From NCBI GenBank assembly GCA_041485385.1, contig JBGPJM010000125.1, positions 1 to 14,451 of the forward strand: 14,451 nt of DNA, in the 5' to 3' direction. Positions 13,058-14,451 of the stretch are shown piece after piece. The DNA comes from JBGPJM01 sp041485385. GTDB taxonomy: Bacteria; Planctomycetota; Phycisphaerae; Phycisphaerales; UBA1924. The number at the start of each line of letters is the position of its first letter. Position 1 is the stretch's first letter. The notes beneath the pieces were generated by a model. The model saw nothing but the letters and a program-made list of their open reading frames with translations. It searched no databases and had not been told where the DNA came from. The position numbers were made by a program, and so were the translations under genes.

Positions 13058-14278
13058 TCAGTCCTTCTCCTTCACATGCCCCTTCCCCCTGGTGATCTTC
13101 CCGATCACGTGCACGCGCTCGCCGGAGCGCTCGAGCTGCTGCTTGACCGACGCCGCGAACGAAGGGCGTACGATCAGGCAATAGCCGATCCCCATGTTGA
13201 AGACGCGGCGCATCTCCTCCTCGTCGACGCGCCCCTGCTGCTGCAGGAAGCGGAAGATCGTCGGGACCGGCCAAGCTGAGCGATCGATCACCGCGTCCAC
13301 CGCCGGGTGCAGGGCCCGCGCCAGGTTGCCCGACAGGCCCGAGCCCGTGATGTGCGCCATCCCGCTCACCACGCGCTTCACCCGGTAGGCGTGCAGCAGC
13401 TTCACGATCGGTTCGGCGTAGATCCGCGTCGGCGTCAGCAGGATCTCACCCAGCGTCGGGGCAAGCGGCACGCGGCGCGACGGCTGCGAGCGCCGCCGGC
13501 GGGAGCCCGCTCGCCCGTTGCCCTTCGCGCCCGCCTCCGGCTCGGAGAGCTCCGGGTAGGACGCGTACAGGTCCAGCCCCGCGTGCTGCACGATCGACCG
13601 CACCAGCGTGTAGCCGTTGGAGTGGATGCCGTCGGAGGCCAGCCCCAGCACGGTGTCCCCGGGCTCGACGCGCGTCGGGTCGATCGCCCGCGCCAGCTCC
13701 ACCACCCCCACCGCGAACCCCGCCAGGTCGAAGTCGTCGGCCGTGTACACCCCCGGCATCTCCGCCGTCTCGCCCCCCAGCAGCGCGCACCCTGCCCGTT
13801 TGCACCCTTCCGCCACCCCCTTGAGGATCTCCCGCAGCGACTGCCTGTCGACTTTCCCCACCGCCACGTAGTCCAGGAAGAACAGGGGCTCGGCTCCCTG
13901 CACGATCAGGTCGTTGAGGTTCATCGCCACCAGGTCGATGCCGATGGTGTCGAACTTCCGAAGCGTCGCCGCCAGTTTCACCTTCGTCCCGCACCCGTCG
14001 GCGCACGCCACCAGCACCGGGTCCTTGTAGTTCCGGGCGAACAGTTTCTGGTTGTAGTCCAGCCGGAACAGCCCCGCGAACCCGCCAGGGTTGTCGATCA
14101 CACGCGGCCCGTGCGTCCGTCGCATCAGCGATGCCAACGAGTCGGTGAACGAGTCTTTCTCCTCCAGGTTCACCCCCGCGCCCGCGTACGTCAGGCCCGC
14201 CCCGGTCGCCCCGGCGGGCGGCCGCGGCGACCTTCTCACATTCCCTCCGGCTCCGGCAGGCTTCTTCGCGTCTGTCAT
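13058..14278 (-). CDS. purM: Phosphoribosylformylglycinamidine cyclo-ligase (AIR synthetase) PurM
   Basis: PurM closes the imidazole ring of purines, turning FGAM and ATP into AIR. The protein has 406 residues, compared with about 345 in E. coli. Family signatures are LTYAGAGVNLEEKD (start of the conserved part, about residue 28), ADGCGTKVKLA (about 93-103), GIDLVAMNLNDLIVQGAEP, LLGGETAEMPGVY, LGLASDGIHSNGYTLVR, AHITGSGLSGNL and FNMGIGYCLIV. The extra length is an N-terminal extension of about 27 residues and a 30-residue insertion (245-274) between PEL and TLGE containing SRRRRSQPSRR. The start is taken at the ATG (14276-14278 on the plus strand). The open frame goes on to 14404, but that part does not look like protein. 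No Shine-Dalgarno precedes the start. It is transcribed alone on the minus strand, convergent with the sigma gene, and other pur genes are not nearby. Confidence 0.95.
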   Translation of the reverse strand: MTDAKKPAGAGGNVRRSPRPPAGATGAGLTYAGAGVNLEEKDSFTDSLASLMRRTHGPRVIDNPGGFAGLFRLDYNQKLFARNYKDPVLVACADGCGTKVKLAATLRKFDTIGIDLVAMNLNDLIVQGAEPLFFLDYVAVGKVDRQSLREILKGVAEGCKRAGCALLGGETAEMPGVYTADDFDLAGFAVGVVELARAIDPTRVEPGDTVLGLASDGIHSNGYTLVRSIVQHAGLDLYASYPELSEPEAGAKGNGRAGSRRRRSQPSRRVPLAPTLGEILLTPTRIYAEPIVKLLHAYRVKRVVSGMAHITGSGLSGNLARALHPAVDAVIDRSAWPVPTIFRFLQQQGRVDEEEMRRVFNMGIGYCLIVRPSFAASVKQQLERSGERVHVIGKITRGKGHVKEKD

Positions 14279-14285
14279 TGCCGAC

Positions 14286-14291
14286 AGGATA
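14286..14291 (-). promoter_or_regulatory. Candidate leaderless -10 of purM
   Basis: On the minus strand TATCCT ends 7 bases before the purM ATG, with no Shine-Dalgarno sequence between. It has four of six consensus bases. No clear -35 is seen. A start site about 7 bases downstream would coincide with the ATG. Confidence 0.42.
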
Positions 14292-14371
14292 GCGGCCGCG
14301 TGCCTGCCTGATACGGTGAGCCGGCGGCCCGGGTGCCTCCGACCTCGGTGCGCCGGGGCCCGCGTGCGGCG

Positions 14372-14400
14372 TTGCCGGCCCCTTGGTCCCGACGTACACT
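14372..14400 (+). promoter_or_regulatory. Candidate promoter reading out of the right edge
   Basis: TTGCCG (14372-14377), 17 bases, TACACT (14395-14400). Each hexamer matches four of six sigma-70 consensus bases at ideal spacing. It points away from purM, so it could drive a gene beyond the window. The remaining sequence, 14401-14451, has no supported open frame but contains a small inverted repeat, ATCCG/CGGAT (14418-14422, 14429-14433). Confidence 0.3.
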
Positions 14401-14451
14401 CCACCCGCCGTCACTTTATCCGATCATCCGGATGAATGGATGGATCGATCC

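Noticed and set aside
14279..14404. Upstream extension of the purM frame
   Set aside because: The translated sequence is Arg/Gly-rich and unlike any PurM N-terminus. A -10-like element lies within it, and the ATG at 14278 suffices.

Overview
The window is a stretch of high-G+C bacterial chromosome, densely coding and made of housekeeping and signalling genes. I see no transposase, integrase, CRISPR array, rRNA or tRNA. The gene set suggests a member of the Planctomycetota, most likely the class Phycisphaerae. The reasons are a very short chlamydial-type Hc1 histone-like protein, a MurG with an altered acceptor-side loop, a retained ftsW-murG pair, and a stand-alone ECF sigma factor. The taxonomic call is inference from gene content only.

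Layout, left to right. (1) 1-1614: the C-terminal part of the ribosomal protein S12 methylthiotransferase RimO, cut by the window edge, followed 24 bases later by a PhzF-family isomerase. (2) 1707-4193: ftsW then murG, which make the septal peptidoglycan polymerase and the lipid II synthase. (3) 4237-6716: two overlapping genes. The first is an unrecognised protein and the second a GGDEF diguanylate cyclase; both begin with a receiver-like alpha/beta domain lacking phosphorylation residues and both carry an LTDEEM motif in a Pro/Ala-rich region. (4) 6768-8568: a Cof-type HAD phosphatase and the 16S rRNA dimethyladenosine transferase RsmA, 4 bases apart. (5) 8723-9832: an APH-fold kinase with a strong Shine-Dalgarno sequence. 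(6) 9953-10773: a consensus-like -10 box, a structured leader, the Hc1-like gene and a FabZ-like dehydratase. (7) 10810-12108: a UvrC-like protein with a degraded GIY-YIG domain and no RNase H half, followed by an intrinsic terminator at 12202-12229. (8) 12230-12983: a hairpin-rich leader and a short ECF sigma factor. (9) 13058-14278, minus strand: purM, convergent with the sigma gene and carrying an unusual basic insertion.

The most interesting points are these. Four genes without a Shine-Dalgarno sequence (ftsW, the 4237 gene, the HAD gene, purM) each have a -10-like hexamer ending 6-7 bases before the ATG, as expected for leaderless transcripts, while genes with a clear Shine-Dalgarno sequence lack it. 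The paired pseudo-receiver and pseudo-receiver/GGDEF genes directly behind ftsW-murG may be an undescribed c-di-GMP module near the cell-wall genes. The UvrC-like protein looks catalytically inactive. The sigma-factor leader carries a terminator-like hairpin just before the start codon.
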